Below are positions 6,706 through 14,517 of a stretch of DNA of 18,148 nucleotides, piece by piece. This DNA comes from Bacteroidota bacterium (GTDB lineage Bacteria; Bacteroidota; Ignavibacteria; UBA10030), in NCBI GenBank assembly GCA_003453835.1, contig DMMN01000217.1, forward strand, positions 1 through 18,148, given 5' to 3'. Each line of letters begins with the position of its first letter. Position 1 is the first letter of the stretch. The notes under the pieces were generated by a model. It worked only from the letters and a program-made list of their open reading frames with translations, made no database searches and was not told the DNA's origin. The translations under genes were made by a program, and so were the position numbers.

Positions 6706-9700
6706 TTAATTTTCCAGGAGTCTTCCTTCCAACTGGGCCTCTTTCCTCAGGCTCCAACCTTTCCAGAGGTAGTAGATCACCGGATAGACCGCCAACTCCA
6801 ACAAAACAGAGGTAACGACGCCTCCCACCATGGGAGCGGCAATCCGCTTCATGATGTCTGCTCCGGAGCCATGACTCCACATGATCGGAACGAGACCGGC
6901 AATAATGACAGACGCCGTCATGATCTTGGGGCGCACCCGTTTGACGGCACCGTGATGGATCGCCTCCTTCAAGTCCTTCAAGCCTCTCATAATGCCCTTC
7001 CGTTTCCACTCGGCATACGCATGGTCGAGATAGAGCAGCATCACGACCCCCGTCTCAGCATCAAGTCCGGCAAGCGCAATGATGCCCACCCAAACAGCGA
7101 TGCTGAGGTTGTAGCCCAGGAAATACAGAAACCAGAATGTTCCCACCAGCGAAAACGGCACTGCCAAGAACACGATGGCGACCTTGGTCACCGATCGGGT
7201 GTTGAGGTAAATGATGACGAAAATGATGAACAGCGTCATCGGAATGACATACATGAGACGCTCCTCCGCACGCTGCATGTATTCATACTCGCCGCTCCAG
7301 ATGATGTTGTATCCGGGCGGCACCTTGATCTTCGAAGCGACGATCCTTTGTGCGTTCTGCACGTACGTCCCAACGTCGATGTCCTTGATGTCCACATAGA
7401 CCCACGCATTGGGGCGCGCATCCTCACTTCGGACGACCATCGGGCCCTTGCGAGGCGTGATCGTGGATACCTGCGTGATCGGTATCTGCTCCCCCGTCGG
7501 CGTGGGGATGAGTACCCGCTTCAAGGATTCAAGATTGTCCCGAAGCTCGCGACTATACCTCAAATTGACCGTGTAACGCTCAAGCCCTTCCACGGTGTTC
7601 GTTATGCTCATGCCCCCCATGGCAATCTCGATGACATCCTGGACGTCGCCAACTGTCAGTCCGTAGCGGGCCGCTTCCTTGCGATCGATATCGAAATCGA
7701 GATAGTTGCCCCCCACCGATCGCTCCGCGAATGCGCTCAGCGTACCGGGAACGGTTCGCATGACAGCTTCGATTTCTTTCCCGATTTCTTGCAACGTATT
7801 CAGGTCTGGCCCGGAGATCTTGATTCCCACGGGGGTCTTGATCCCGGTGCTCAGCATATCGGTTCGTGTCTTTATCGGCATCGTCCAGGCATTCGTGAGC
7901 CCGGGGAATTGGATCGCCCGGTCCATCTCATCGATAAGCTTCGCAGTGGTCATTCCCGATCGCCACTCGCTCTCGGGTTTCAACATGATCGTGGTCTCGA
8001 TCATGTCCAGCCCCGCGGGATCGGTGGCGGTCTCCGCACGGCCGATCTTGCCAAACACATGATGCACCTCGGGAAACTGCCGGATGATCTTGTCCGTTTG
8101 TTGCAACAGTTCCCTCGCTTTGGTGATGGACATCCCCGGCATCGTCGTCGGCATATAAAGCAGATCGCCTTCGTAGAGTGGGGGCATGAACTCCGACCCA
8201 AGGTTCTTCAACGGGAACGCCGTAACGGCAAGAAGCCCGAGAGCTGCCACAATGACCCATTTGCTGTGCTTCAACACAAAGTCGACAACGGGGGTGTAGA
8301 TCCTGATAAGGAATCGATTGATCGGGTTTCGTTCCTCGGGTAGGATCTTTCCCCGGATCCAGTATCCCATGAGAATGGGGACGATGGTGATCGACAGGAT
8401 CGATGCGGCGGCCATTGAGTATGTTTTGGTGAATGCCAGTGGCCTGAACAATCTTCCTTCCTGAGCCTCCAGTGTGAACACCGGTATGAACGAGACCGTG
8501 ATCACGAGGAGGGAGTAAAAGAGCGCTGGCCCGACCTCCTTCGAAGCATCAAGGATTACCTGCCAATGGTCCCGTCGCTCCTCCGGCGGCTTTAATGCCT
8601 CGTGCTCGATGTGTTTGTGGGCATTCTCGATCATGATGATCGCAGCGTCCACCATGGCCCCGATGGCGATCGCGATGCCGCTCAGGGACATGATGTTAGC
8701 GTTGATCCCCTGCATCTTCATCACGATAAAGGCCATCAGGATCGCTGTCGGCAGCGTAAAGATCGCAACGAAGGAGCTGCGCGCATGCAAAAGGAAGATG
8801 ATGCAGACGAGCGCAACGATGATGATCTCTTCCGCCAGCTTTTCTTTCAAGGTTTCGATCGCCCGCTCGATCAGCCCGGACCGGTCATAGGAGGGTTCGA
8901 TCTTCACGTCATCGGGGAGGCCCTGCTTCAGGATCTCGAGCTTCTTCTTGACGTTTTCGATCACCGTCAGGGCATTCTGGCCGTAGCGCATCACGATGAT
9001 TCCCCCTACGACCTCACCCTCACCGTTGCTCTCCGCAAGTCCCCGCCGCATCATTGGACCGATAGTCACATCAGCGACATCCTTCACATACACCGGCGTC
9101 CCGCTCTTCTTGTCGACCATGATGGGTATGTTCCTGACATCATCGGTCGACTTGATGTAGCCCAGCCCGCGGACCATAAATTCCATCTCGCTCATCTCGA
9201 TCACTTCACCGCCAACGTCGTTGTTGGAGTTCTTGATCGCCATCTCGACCATCTTCAACGGAATATTGTAGGCGAGGAGCTTGGTCGGACCGACGGTGAC
9301 CTGGTACTGCTTCACATAGCCGCCAATGCTGGCAACTTCGGAGACGCCACCGACCGTGGTAAGCCCATACTTGAGGTACCAATCTTGGTATGAGCGCAGC
9401 TCCTGCAGAGAACGCTTGTCGGAGGTGAGGGTATACATATAGACCCACCCGACGCCGGTCGCATCGGGTCCCAGTGTGGGGAGGGCTTTCGAGGGGAGTC
9501 GCTTCTGTGCGTAGTTCAGGTATTCCAATACCCGGCTTCGGGCCCAATACAGATCGGTCCCATCTTCGAAGATGACATATACCAGCGAGTACCCAAAGAA
9601 GGAGTATCCACGAACCACTTTGGAGCCGGGCACGGAAACCATCGACGTTGTCAGTGGGTACGTGACCTGGTCCTCAACAATGCGTGGCGATTGTCCTGGA

Positions 9701-9858
9701 AATTCCGTGTAGATGATGACCTGCACGTCGCTCAAATCAGGGATCGCATCGATAGGGATGGAGAGCATCGAATAGATACCCCAACCTATCAGGAAGAGCA
9801 CGGCGAGGATCACCATGAATTTGTTGCGGACGGATGCTTCTATGATCTTTTCTAGCAT
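6706..9858 (-). CDS. cusA: CusA-type copper/silver RND efflux pump
   Basis: The product is 1050 residues, the usual length for heavy-metal RND (HME-RND) inner-membrane pumps that use proton influx to drive metal export. It starts at ATG 9858 after GAAGGG. TM1 begins near residue 12 (FMVILAVLFLIGWG). The TM4 proton-relay motif GAMVDAAIIMIENAHK lies at about 396-411, and this form is characteristic of monovalent-metal pumps. The porter domain matches CusA closely: KIGRAETATDPAGLDMIETT near 610-625, and TDMLSTGIKTPVGIKISG near 665-680 with the methionine corresponding to one of the Cu(I)-binding methionines of E. coli CusA. The C-terminal repeat contains HHGAVKRVRPKIMT and IAAPMVGG. It would assemble with the CusB and CusC homologues encoded just upstream. 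Nothing looks damaged. Confidence 0.97.
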   Translation of the reverse strand: MLEKIIEASVRNKFMVILAVLFLIGWGIYSMLSIPIDAIPDLSDVQVIIYTEFPGQSPRIVEDQVTYPLTTSMVSVPGSKVVRGYSFFGYSLVYVIFEDGTDLYWARSRVLEYLNYAQKRLPSKALPTLGPDATGVGWVYMYTLTSDKRSLQELRSYQDWYLKYGLTTVGGVSEVASIGGYVKQYQVTVGPTKLLAYNIPLKMVEMAIKNSNNDVGGEVIEMSEMEFMVRGLGYIKSTDDVRNIPIMVDKKSGTPVYVKDVADVTIGPMMRRGLAESNGEGEVVGGIIVMRYGQNALTVIENVKKKLEILKQGLPDDVKIEPSYDRSGLIERAIETLKEKLAEEIIIVALVCIIFLLHARSSFVAIFTLPTAILMAFIVMKMQGINANIMSLSGIAIAIGAMVDAAIIMIENAHKHIEHEALKPPEERRDHWQVILDASKEVGPALFYSLLVITVSFIPVFTLEAQEGRLFRPLAFTKTYSMAAASILSITIVPILMGYWIRGKILPEERNPINRFLIRIYTPVVDFVLKHSKWVIVAALGLLAVTAFPLKNLGSEFMPPLYEGDLLYMPTTMPGMSITKARELLQQTDKIIRQFPEVHHVFGKIGRAETATDPAGLDMIETTIMLKPESEWRSGMTTAKLIDEMDRAIQFPGLTNAWTMPIKTRTDMLSTGIKTPVGIKISGPDLNTLQEIGKEIEAVMRTVPGTLSAFAERSVGGNYLDFDIDRKEAARYGLTVGDVQDVIEIAMGGMSITNTVEGLERYTVNLRYSRELRDNLESLKRVLIPTPTGEQIPITQVSTITPRKGPMVVRSEDARPNAWVYVDIKDIDVGTYVQNAQRIVASKIKVPPGYNIIWSGEYEYMQRAEERLMYVIPMTLFIIFVIIYLNTRSVTKVAIVFLAVPFSLVGTFWFLYFLGYNLSIAVWVGIIALAGLDAETGVVMLLYLDHAYAEWKRKGIMRGLKDLKEAIHHGAVKRVRPKIMTASVIIAGLVPIMWSHGSGADIMKRIAAPMVGGVVTSVLLELAVYPVIYYLWKGWSLRKEAQLEGRLLEN

Positions 9859-9906
9859 GGTATGGACCCTTCAACTGAGCGTTGATCTCTTCTTCGGTGG
9901 TTACGG

Positions 9907-11559
9907 TTACTGAGCTTGACCAACATACTTCTCAGGGTTCGCCTTGAACTTCTCAAGGTCCTCCGCGCTGCAGAAATAGTACTTCTTCCCTTTGTAGGTG
10001 TTCGAAAGCTCTTCATCCCGCTCGGCTTCCATCCCACAAACAGGGTCAATGACCTTTTGGAGTGCCGCCGCATTCTCATCCTGCATATCATGGCCCGGAT
10101 GTTCGCTCTGGTCCATTGATGTGGTCGTGTCCGGCATTTGATGCCCCTGGTGTTCGGTCCCGGCCGAAGCCTCCTCTTTCATCGGTTTTGACATATCCAT
10201 TCCGGCGTGGCCGGCCATCTGGTTGATAGCCGCCTTCAGATTGCTCTCCGAATCGATGAGGAACTGAGACGACACGACGATCTTCTCCCCCGCCCTGATG
10301 CCGCCGAGAACTTGGACAAACCCGTTCGCGGAGACGCCGAGCTTGACATCGCGGGGATCGAAATAACCCCCTCCGAGAGACATGACTGCGATATTTCGTT
10401 CACCCGATCGAATGATTGCCTCCTCCGGCACCGCCACATCGTAGATGCTAACGGGGGAAGAAATTTTCACGGTTGCATACATGTCAGGCTTCAACTCGAA
10501 CGTCGGCGTGTTCCTGACCTCTACCCGCACCCTGGCGGTCTTCGTCTCCATGTTCAGGTATGGATAGACGTAAGTGATCGCACCTTTAAACGCTCTTCCT
10601 GGAACGTAGGAGAGCTCAATATCCACCGGGCCGCCAACCTTGACCCACGGGAGTTCATATTGGTAGACTTCGGCGAGGACCCAAACCGTTGACAGGTCGG
10701 CGATCTTGTACAACTCCATGCCGGCCATGATGTTCTGACCTTTCTGGACCATCTTTTCGATGACGACTCCGTCGACTGGCGAGTAGATAGTCATGGTCTT
10801 GTTGGGCGTCCCTCGCTTTTCCAGCGCGGTGATCTCGCTCTCGGGGATATCCCAATATAGTAGGCGTCGCCTGGCGCTCTGGATCAGGTCCTCGGAGCCC
10901 TTCCGTGCCTCTTCGAGGCTGCTCGACTCGAGTTTGGACCGATACCGGAGGGCCTGCAAGTACTCCTCCTGGGTCGAGACTAGTTCAGGACTATACAGCT
11001 CCATCAGGGGTTCACCTTTGTGAATCTGCTTCCCCGTATAGTCGACATTCAACACTTCAACCCACCCCATGATCTTGCTGTTGACCGTGTAGACGCGTCT
11101 CTCATCATAATCGACCTTACCCACGGCCCGGATGGTCTTGTTCAGCCTTCGTTTCTCAACTTCCTCGACTTTCACGCCGATATTCTGGACGACCACCGGA
11201 TCGATCTTGATCCCCTTCCCATCGCTTTCGCCTTCATAGACCGGCACCATATCCATTCCGCAATCCGGCGCCTTCCCTGGCTGTTCCGATGTAAACCACG
11301 GATGCATCGGATCCTTGTAGTAGACGATCTTCTTCTCGCCCGATCCGCTCCCCGATTCTTCATACACCGGGACGAAGTCCATCCCATCGGATGCCTTCTT
11401 CGGGGTGGCAGACGTGTTCTGGGGATTCATCGGGTCCCGATAGAAGAGCACCTTCCTCTCCGTGGGAGCAGCGTCGTGACCCGCTGGACGGAACAGCAGC
11501 CAACCGCCGGCCACGCCTAGGACAATGCTAACAATCGCAGTAATGACAAGCTTCTTCAT
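9907..11559 (-). CDS. cusB: CusB-type periplasmic adaptor with two heavy-metal-binding domains and a C-terminal YHS domain
   Basis: The product is 550 residues from ATG 11559, which has AGGAG at good spacing. An upstream in-frame ATG at 11577 overlaps that site and is rejected. A membrane anchor (about 5-23) is followed by two heavy-metal-binding modules, YRDPMNP...GMDFVPVY (about 40-66) and YYKDPMHP...DCGMDMVPVY (about 80-108). The adaptor body (about 115-425) follows the CusB pattern: VGKVDYDERRVYTV, then IHKGEPLMELYSPELVSTQEEY, a helical hairpin and IYSPVDGVVIEKMVQKGQ. After a Met/His-rich linker the protein ends in a YHS domain (DPVCGME, then KKYYFCSAEDLEKF). The adaptor joins CusA to CusC and delivers Cu(I)/Ag(I) to the pump. 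The extra C-terminal YHS domain makes it longer than E. coli CusB, which has about 407 residues. Confidence 0.95.
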   Translation of the reverse strand: MKKLVITAIVSIVLGVAGGWLLFRPAGHDAAPTERKVLFYRDPMNPQNTSATPKKASDGMDFVPVYEESGSGSGEKKIVYYKDPMHPWFTSEQPGKAPDCGMDMVPVYEGESDGKGIKIDPVVVQNIGVKVEEVEKRRLNKTIRAVGKVDYDERRVYTVNSKIMGWVEVLNVDYTGKQIHKGEPLMELYSPELVSTQEEYLQALRYRSKLESSSLEEARKGSEDLIQSARRRLLYWDIPESEITALEKRGTPNKTMTIYSPVDGVVIEKMVQKGQNIMAGMELYKIADLSTVWVLAEVYQYELPWVKVGGPVDIELSYVPGRAFKGAITYVYPYLNMETKTARVRVEVRNTPTFELKPDMYATVKISSPVSIYDVAVPEEAIIRSGERNIAVMSLGGGYFDPRDVKLGVSANGFVQVLGGIRAGEKIVVSSQFLIDSESNLKAAINQMAGHAGMDMSKPMKEEASAGTEHQGHQMPDTTTSMDQSEHPGHDMQDENAAALQKVIDPVCGMEAERDEELSNTYKGKKYYFCSAEDLEKFKANPEKYVGQAQ

Positions 11560-11584
11560 GTCTCTGTACTCCTGCAAGATTTGG

Positions 11585-12868
11585 TTACCGTACGTTTGCG
11601 GCGATGTCGTCGATACTCATGCCAACAGCCTGCTCCAACGCGGCTTGGCTCGCCATGTAGCTCATGACGGACATATAATAGTCCAACTTCGACATGAGGA
11701 CCATGCGATAGGCGTCGATGAGCATCAAGAACTCAGTTTTTCCGGTTTGATATGACGCGATCGTCGATTGAAGAGTCTGCTCCGCCTGGGGAATCACGGT
11801 GTTCTTGTAGAGCATGACCAGGTTCTGGTTCGTCTGCACTTTCACCAGCCCATCCTGCACCTCGAAAAGTGTCATGTTCCGCATGCTCGCATACTCATCT
11901 TCCGCCTTCTGAACGTTCAGCTCGCTTTCTTCAACCTTCGAGGTGTATTGTCCGCTCGACCACGGCGCGAGCGGGATGCTCACACCGATCATCACCGACC
12001 AGAAGTCGTTGCCCGTCATGGCCATATCCTTGTACATTACGCGCGCCATGACATCGGGAAAATACTCGCGCTTTGAGAGCGCCAGGTCAGCCTTGTTCAT
12101 GTCGATGCCAAATCCCATTGCCTTCAACTCGGCACGGTATTCCAGCGCGAGAGGACGTAGTTGCTCAAATGTCCACCGCGGAATGTCGGCCTCGATATCG
12201 GCGACATAGCCCAGCGGTTCAATGGGTGACCGGCTCAAGATCGTGTTGAGCATGGATCCAACCACCTGCTTTTCCTTCTGAAGATTCAGGCCCTCGTTCA
12301 CCAGCGTTGAGAGCTCGGTCTGGGCGCGCAAGATATCTTGTTGCTTCCCCATTCCGACCTCATATTGTTTCGATGCGATGTCCACGAATCGTCGCATGAG
12401 CTCCTGATTCTCGGCATTGATCTGGATCTTCCGCTGGACAAGGTAGAGTTCGTAATAGGCCGATTTCAGGTCTCGCAGCACCTTTCGCTCCAGTGCCTTG
12501 TAGCCCTGATCGACCATCTGGGCGTTGTTCTCCGCCATTCTTCCCATCGCGGAGAGCTTGCCCGGGAAGGGGAACATTTGCTGGACAAAGTAATCCGTCT
12601 CCATTCCGTCCTTGAGCGGGTTCGGAAAGGATTGCACCGGCGTCTGGAAGAACTCGACGCCAACTTGTGGTGCATCCCACGACGTCACTTGGTTCACACG
12701 CGTTCTGGCGGCAGCCGTTTGGTTACGGGCCGCCCGCAGTTGCGGATTATTCTGAAGAGCCTCTGAAATGAGTAACGCTAGATTCAGAAGTTTGCCCTCC
12801 TGCGCCCGTGCGAGCGAAGGGACAACCAGGGCAACAGCTGTTGCGTAACGAACGATGATCTGAAGCAT
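11585..12868 (-). CDS. cusC: TolC/CusC-family outer-membrane efflux protein
   Basis: The product is 427 residues from ATG 12868, with AAGGAG just upstream; the longer in-frame start at 12949 has no such site. A signal peptide ends at ARAQ (about residue 22). Two repeats of the outer-membrane efflux fold are visible: NLALLISEALQNNPQLRAARNQ with long helices and an EFFQTP/FPFPGKL segment, then ALEYRAELKAMGFGIDMNKADLAL and VMIGVSIPLAPWSSGQYTSKVEE. The helices are rich in Gln, Ala and Glu, as in TolC. It lacks an acylated Cys, so unlike E. coli CusC it is not a lipoprotein. It provides the outer-membrane channel of the CusCBA complex. cusB starts 25 bases after its stop. Confidence 0.93.
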   Translation of the reverse strand: MLQIIVRYATAVALVVPSLARAQEGKLLNLALLISEALQNNPQLRAARNQTAAARTRVNQVTSWDAPQVGVEFFQTPVQSFPNPLKDGMETDYFVQQMFPFPGKLSAMGRMAENNAQMVDQGYKALERKVLRDLKSAYYELYLVQRKIQINAENQELMRRFVDIASKQYEVGMGKQQDILRAQTELSTLVNEGLNLQKEKQVVGSMLNTILSRSPIEPLGYVADIEADIPRWTFEQLRPLALEYRAELKAMGFGIDMNKADLALSKREYFPDVMARVMYKDMAMTGNDFWSVMIGVSIPLAPWSSGQYTSKVEESELNVQKAEDEYASMRNMTLFEVQDGLVKVQTNQNLVMLYKNTVIPQAEQTLQSTIASYQTGKTEFLMLIDAYRMVLMSKLDYYMSVMSYMASQAALEQAVGMSIDDIAANVR

Positions 12869-13045
12869 GGGAGACCGCTCCTTGTTCTTGTGCTGAATGG
12901 ACGCAGATGCCAACTCTGTAACGGTCGGTCCTCTCAGGACCATCACCATTGGTTCTTCAACGTCGGAGAGTTGCGAGGACTGCGTGACTCACGAGAGGAT
13001 AGAGTTATCCCCTTGCGTGAATCTCATGCAAGACCGGAACGAGAC

Positions 13046-13474
13046 CTAAATGAGGAAGGAATCGAAAAGGATGTACCTATCCACCGAGGGTGCGTGGATA
13101 GTCTGTGCAACGAAGGAGCTGTAGGAGGGACTGGCGGCCCTGACCAATCTGGGGAAACTGGGCGCGACAGCAAATGGGATCACGACAACGTTGGATTCCT
13201 GCCTGTTTCCCTTTTCGAGGAGAGCCTGTTTCAGCGCGAGCCCGCCTGCGAGCACATTGGTGTGGCACGTAATTTCGGGCTTGACAGAATGGCCCGGTTG
13301 GGTAGGAATCCGCTGATCGCAACCATCATGTTTTACGGTGTAGATTTTGGAGCAGCAGGAAGCTTCTTCCATTTGGCAGCGATGCAAGATCACTGTTGCG
13401 CCAGAACTCGCAATCATTACGAGAAAGGCCAGAAGAATTCTGATGAGCTTGATATTTTCCAGTAAGAGCAACAT
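13046..13474 (-). CDS. Cys/His-rich membrane-anchored protein, first gene of the copper cluster
   Basis: The product is 142 residues from ATG 13474. A longer frame is open upstream, but the promoter at 13547-13575 and the hydrophobic start (MLLLLENIKLIRILLAF) favour this ATG; the ribosome binding site (GAGG, about 14 bases away) is weak. After an N-terminal membrane segment ending near SSGATV comes a cluster HRCQMEEASCC, then a later DGC and ITCH. This resembles the small HYC_CC_PP-type proteins that precede RND operons in Bacteroidota and Ignavibacteria, though the match is by eye. The C-terminal half is a polar, Pro/Ser-rich stretch ending in a hydrophobic DRYILFDSFLI. The thiols and His suggest a periplasmic metal-binding or sensing role. 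A gap of 177 bases separates it from cusC. Confidence 0.7.
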   Translation of the reverse strand: MLLLLENIKLIRILLAFLVMIASSGATVILHRCQMEEASCCSKIYTVKHDGCDQRIPTQPGHSVKPEITCHTNVLAGGLALKQALLEKGNRQESNVVVIPFAVAPSFPRLVRAASPSYSSFVAQTIHAPSVDRYILFDSFLI

Positions 13475-13546
13475 TCTATATCTATCTTGCCTCAATAACC
13501 GTGCCCACACCAAAAAGCCGTAAAACGCTCGAGAACCTTTGAACGT

Positions 13547-13575
13547 AGTATAAGCATACTTTCCCCAATTCGCAA
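13547..13575 (-). promoter_or_regulatory. sigma70-like promoter of the copper cluster with inverted repeat at -10
   Basis: On the minus strand TTGCGA (13575-13570) and TATACT (13552-13547) are separated by 17 bases, a near-consensus -35/-10 pair. They lie about 65 to 75 bases upstream of the ATG of the first cluster gene. The -10 box is inside a perfect inverted repeat, AGTAT-GCTT-ATACT (13547-13560), which could be a repressor or activator site. No promoter activity or regulator binding is proven. Confidence 0.5.
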
Positions 13576-13739
13576 CTGCAAGAATCTTCAAAGTTCGAGT
13601 CTCAGTTTCGCCAACCAGTCCATATGACATGCCTAACTCTTGCACTGATGCGATGATCCGCTCGGCCCCGCGTTGCATCTTCTGCATACGAACCTTCTTG
13701 ATTTTCCTCACCCCAATATACAACTTGGAGTGGGATTTG

Positions 13740-13895
13740 AAGACTCGGCCCCTAGCAGCCCCGATGATCGGCGGGCTTATTACGTCGACCATTCACGTTC
13801 TGGTAGTGACTCCCGTGCTCTTCAGTTTCATGAAGGAACGGGCGCTGAAAAAAGGCCGATTGCAGGCTTCGAAAATGGCGAATTGGATGAAATAG
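13740..13895 (+). pseudogene. C-terminal remnant of a second CusA/CzcA-like RND pump
   Basis: From about 13740 a plus-strand frame reads RPLAAPMIGGLITSTIHVLV, then VTPVLFSFMKERALKKGRL and ends in TAG at 13893-13895. This is the last transmembrane segment and cytoplasmic tail of an HME-RND pump; compare IAAPMVGGVVTS at the end of the cusA in this window. Residues encoded before about 13725 do not resemble an RND pump, so roughly the first thousand codons are missing. The fragment differs strongly from the local cusA tail, so it comes from a different pump rather than a local duplication. It ends 43 bases before a secreted metal-binding protein gene on the same strand. It is unlikely to make a working product. 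Confidence 0.75.
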
Positions 13896-13938
13896 AACTG
13901 CACCGAACTCTTCTCACTCAATCACAAATGGAGCGAGT

Positions 13939-14412
13939 ATGACCCGAAGAATCTGCACCTTTTCCATGTCTTTTCTGCTGCTGACAAGTACAGCCGCATT
14001 TGCTCAGAACGCTGCAACATCCCCCGCTTCAAAGCCCGCGAAAACGCAGGTGGACAGTCCACTCTATGTTTGTCCAATGCATCCAAAGGTCACTTCTTCC
14101 AAACCTGGAGAATGTCCACAGTGTGGTATGGACCTTGTCCTGAGTAAGAAACAGCCGGCCAAGAGAGCCAGTGATTCGTCGGCCACTACAGGGGCGACGA
14201 AGGAAGAGCTGATTGAGTCGGGAGAATACAATTGCTGCGTCAAGCGACCATGCGATGAGTGTTACAAAGAGCATGGTTCCTGCACGTGTTACAAGAGCGC
14301 GAAAATGAAGAAGACTGTCTGCGAGGAGTGTGGGAAAGGGTGGAAACGGGGAGAAGGGAATGTTCCCGGAGTGGATCCCGACAGCGTTAAGGGGAAACCG
14401 CACAAACACTAG
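13939..14412 (+). CDS. secreted Cys-rich heavy-metal-binding protein (HMBD plus C-terminal Cys domain)
   Basis: The product is 157 residues, with ATG at 13939 after GGAGCG. A signal peptide ends near residue 22 (AFAQ). A heavy-metal-binding domain spans about 43-68: YVCPMHPKVTSSKPGECPQC followed by GMDLV, with Cys45, Cys59 and Cys62. The C-terminal half holds a second motif with eight cysteines: CC at 99-100, C105, C108, C115, C117, C128 and C131, in a frame of YNCCVKRPCDECYKEHGSC, VCEECGKGW and GNVPG. This pattern recurs in small periplasmic proteins near copper systems, from memory of the family. It lies just after the truncated RND remnant, so it is probably the surviving last gene of another efflux operon. 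Its current promoter is unclear. Confidence 0.82.
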   Translation: MTRRICTFSMSFLLLTSTAAFAQNAATSPASKPAKTQVDSPLYVCPMHPKVTSSKPGECPQCGMDLVLSKKQPAKRASDSSATTGATKEELIESGEYNCCVKRPCDECYKEHGSCTCYKSAKMKKTVCEECGKGWKRGEGNVPGVDPDSVKGKPHKH

Positions 14413-14449
14413 CAGAGTGCTGAGCAACAGCATGCCGGATTCGAAGATA

Positions 14450-14477
14450 CACCGCCAAGGCGCCAAGAAGACCAAAA
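14450..14477. repeat. degenerate copy of a dispersed intergenic repeat
   Basis: The short stretch between the convergent metal-binding and rhomboid genes contains CACCGCCAAGGCGCCAAGA and nearby A-rich sequence. This resembles the 'caccgcaaaggcgccaagacgcaaag' class of dispersed repeats seen in many environmental bacterial genomes, and its reverse strand gives the characteristic spurious FLAPWRC-type peptide. Identification is from memory and only one copy is in the window. Confidence 0.4.
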
Positions 14478-14517
14478 TACATTCGATTTCCGCAGTCTGT
14501 TGGGTCGATGCGCAACA

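Noticed and set aside
6691..8343. A 550-codon plus-strand open frame opposite cusA
   Set aside because: It has no recognisable domain, is His/Arg/Asp-rich as expected for the complement of a GC-biased gene, and lies entirely antisense to a clear cusA.
13475..13792. Longer start for the Cys-rich first gene, adding 106 residues
   Set aside because: The extension would cross the promoter and overlap the antisense RND remnant, and it has no family features; the hydrophobic signal begins at 13474.
14418..14432. Possible terminator hairpin TGCTG-AGCAA-CAGCA after the HMBD gene
   Set aside because: The stem is only five base pairs and no T-run follows, so it is not a convincing terminator.
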